The position numbers and the translations under genes were made by a program. Positions 49,494 to 49,591 of a DNA stretch of 49,591 nucleotides are shown here, piece after piece (the first letter of the stretch is position 1; each line of letters opens with the position of its first letter). The notes beneath the pieces were generated by a model. The model ran no database searches and was not told where the DNA came from. It saw only the letters and a program-made list of their open reading frames with translations. Source of the stretch: CAYSWS01 sp964434935 (lineage in GTDB: Bacteria; Patescibacteriota; WWE3; UBA101185; UBA10185); the NCBI GenBank assembly GCA_964434935.1, contig CAYSWS010000008.1:1-49591 (forward strand). The letters run 5' to 3'.

Positions 49494-49591
49494 ATGGACC
49501 AAAACCAGATCGTCGAAACACAAAAGCGCATAATTGATACCCTTTCTTATGGGGTAAGTGACGCTATCATCATCACCAACCCGGGAAGAAT
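49494..49591 (+). CDS. Start of a gene cut by the window end
   Basis: A frame opening MDQNQIVETQKRIIDTLSYG that runs off the end (about 32 codons seen). An A/T-rich box (TAATAA) lies 8 bases before the ATG. Too short to assign. Confidence 0.5.
   Translation, partial: MDQNQIVETQKRIIDTLSYGVSDAIIITNPGR

Noticed and set aside
1..49591. UGA recoded as glycine (Absconditabacteria/Gracilibacteria code)
   Set aside because: TGA ends many full-length genes at the expected place and is not needed inside conserved domains.
1..49591. rRNA, tmRNA, RNase P RNA or SRP RNA
   Set aside because: No characteristic conserved blocks were seen in the intergenic regions.

Overview
The window looks like a piece of a small, AT-leaning bacterial chromosome of the Candidate Phyla Radiation (Patescibacteria) type. 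The pointers are many short membrane-anchored proteins with no clear family, long runs of single genes on alternating strands with small tail-to-tail overlaps, scattered single tRNA genes, a stand-alone DUF2207 protein, a pilin-like adhesin and a very minimal metabolism. TGA behaves as a normal stop codon throughout, which argues against Absconditabacteria and Gracilibacteria. A finer placement (for example Microgenomates/Katanobacteria) would be a guess.

Layout. 1-4.4 kb: tRNA-Gln, an FNR-like oxidoreductase, tRNA-Val, a serine hydrolase, two related small membrane proteins (one with HExxH), rarA, and a structured leader with a small secreted peptide. 4.6-9.8 kb: a rhamnose-nucleotide block (rmlA-rmlB-rmlD-like, no rmlC), a family 2 glycosyltransferase and a half-size MFS protein preceded by a short promoter-hairpin-terminator RNA. 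10-16.5 kb: an RRM protein whose Shine-Dalgarno lies in a hairpin, six tRNA genes, DUF2207, a HAD phosphatase and small membrane proteins. 16.5-25.5 kb: a MacAB-like exporter, DgkA and PAP2 lipid enzymes, a GT39-like transferase, a HelD-like helicase, rsmI and a DsbA-like protein. 25.6-37 kb: a RelA/SpoT homologue with a damaged hydrolase site, bL33, leuS, a SIMPL protein, a Y-family polymerase with a small partner, map, a YgjP-like peptidase, class I aldolase and a TMTC-like TPR membrane protein. 44.5-49.6 kb: a pilin-like adhesin, a peptide-binding protein, tRNA-Glu, a CBS protein, an unknown protein and the start of one more gene.

The most unusual part is 38,994-44,492. A genuine tRNA-His gene on the minus strand sits at one end. 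From its 3' end, seven copies of a ~32-bp repeat follow in the same orientation, spaced about 0.5-1.5 kb apart. Each copy begins with the last 11-13 bases of that tRNA, including the CCA. Each interval holds one (once two) small genes, nearly all pointing away from the tRNA and carrying their own promoter. This looks like an ordered array of single-gene cassettes inserted at tRNA-His, with no recombinase in the window. On the other strand each repeat also reads as the start of a peptide (MGWLIDENLNQ-like).

A second theme is expression. About 26 genes have a TATAAT/TAAAAT-like box ending 6-7 bases before the start codon and no Shine-Dalgarno, so they are probably transcribed as leaderless mRNAs. 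A minority (RRM protein, secreted peptide, CBS protein, two cassette genes, the amphipathic repeat protein) have strong Shine-Dalgarno sites instead. This spacing was used to choose many starts.
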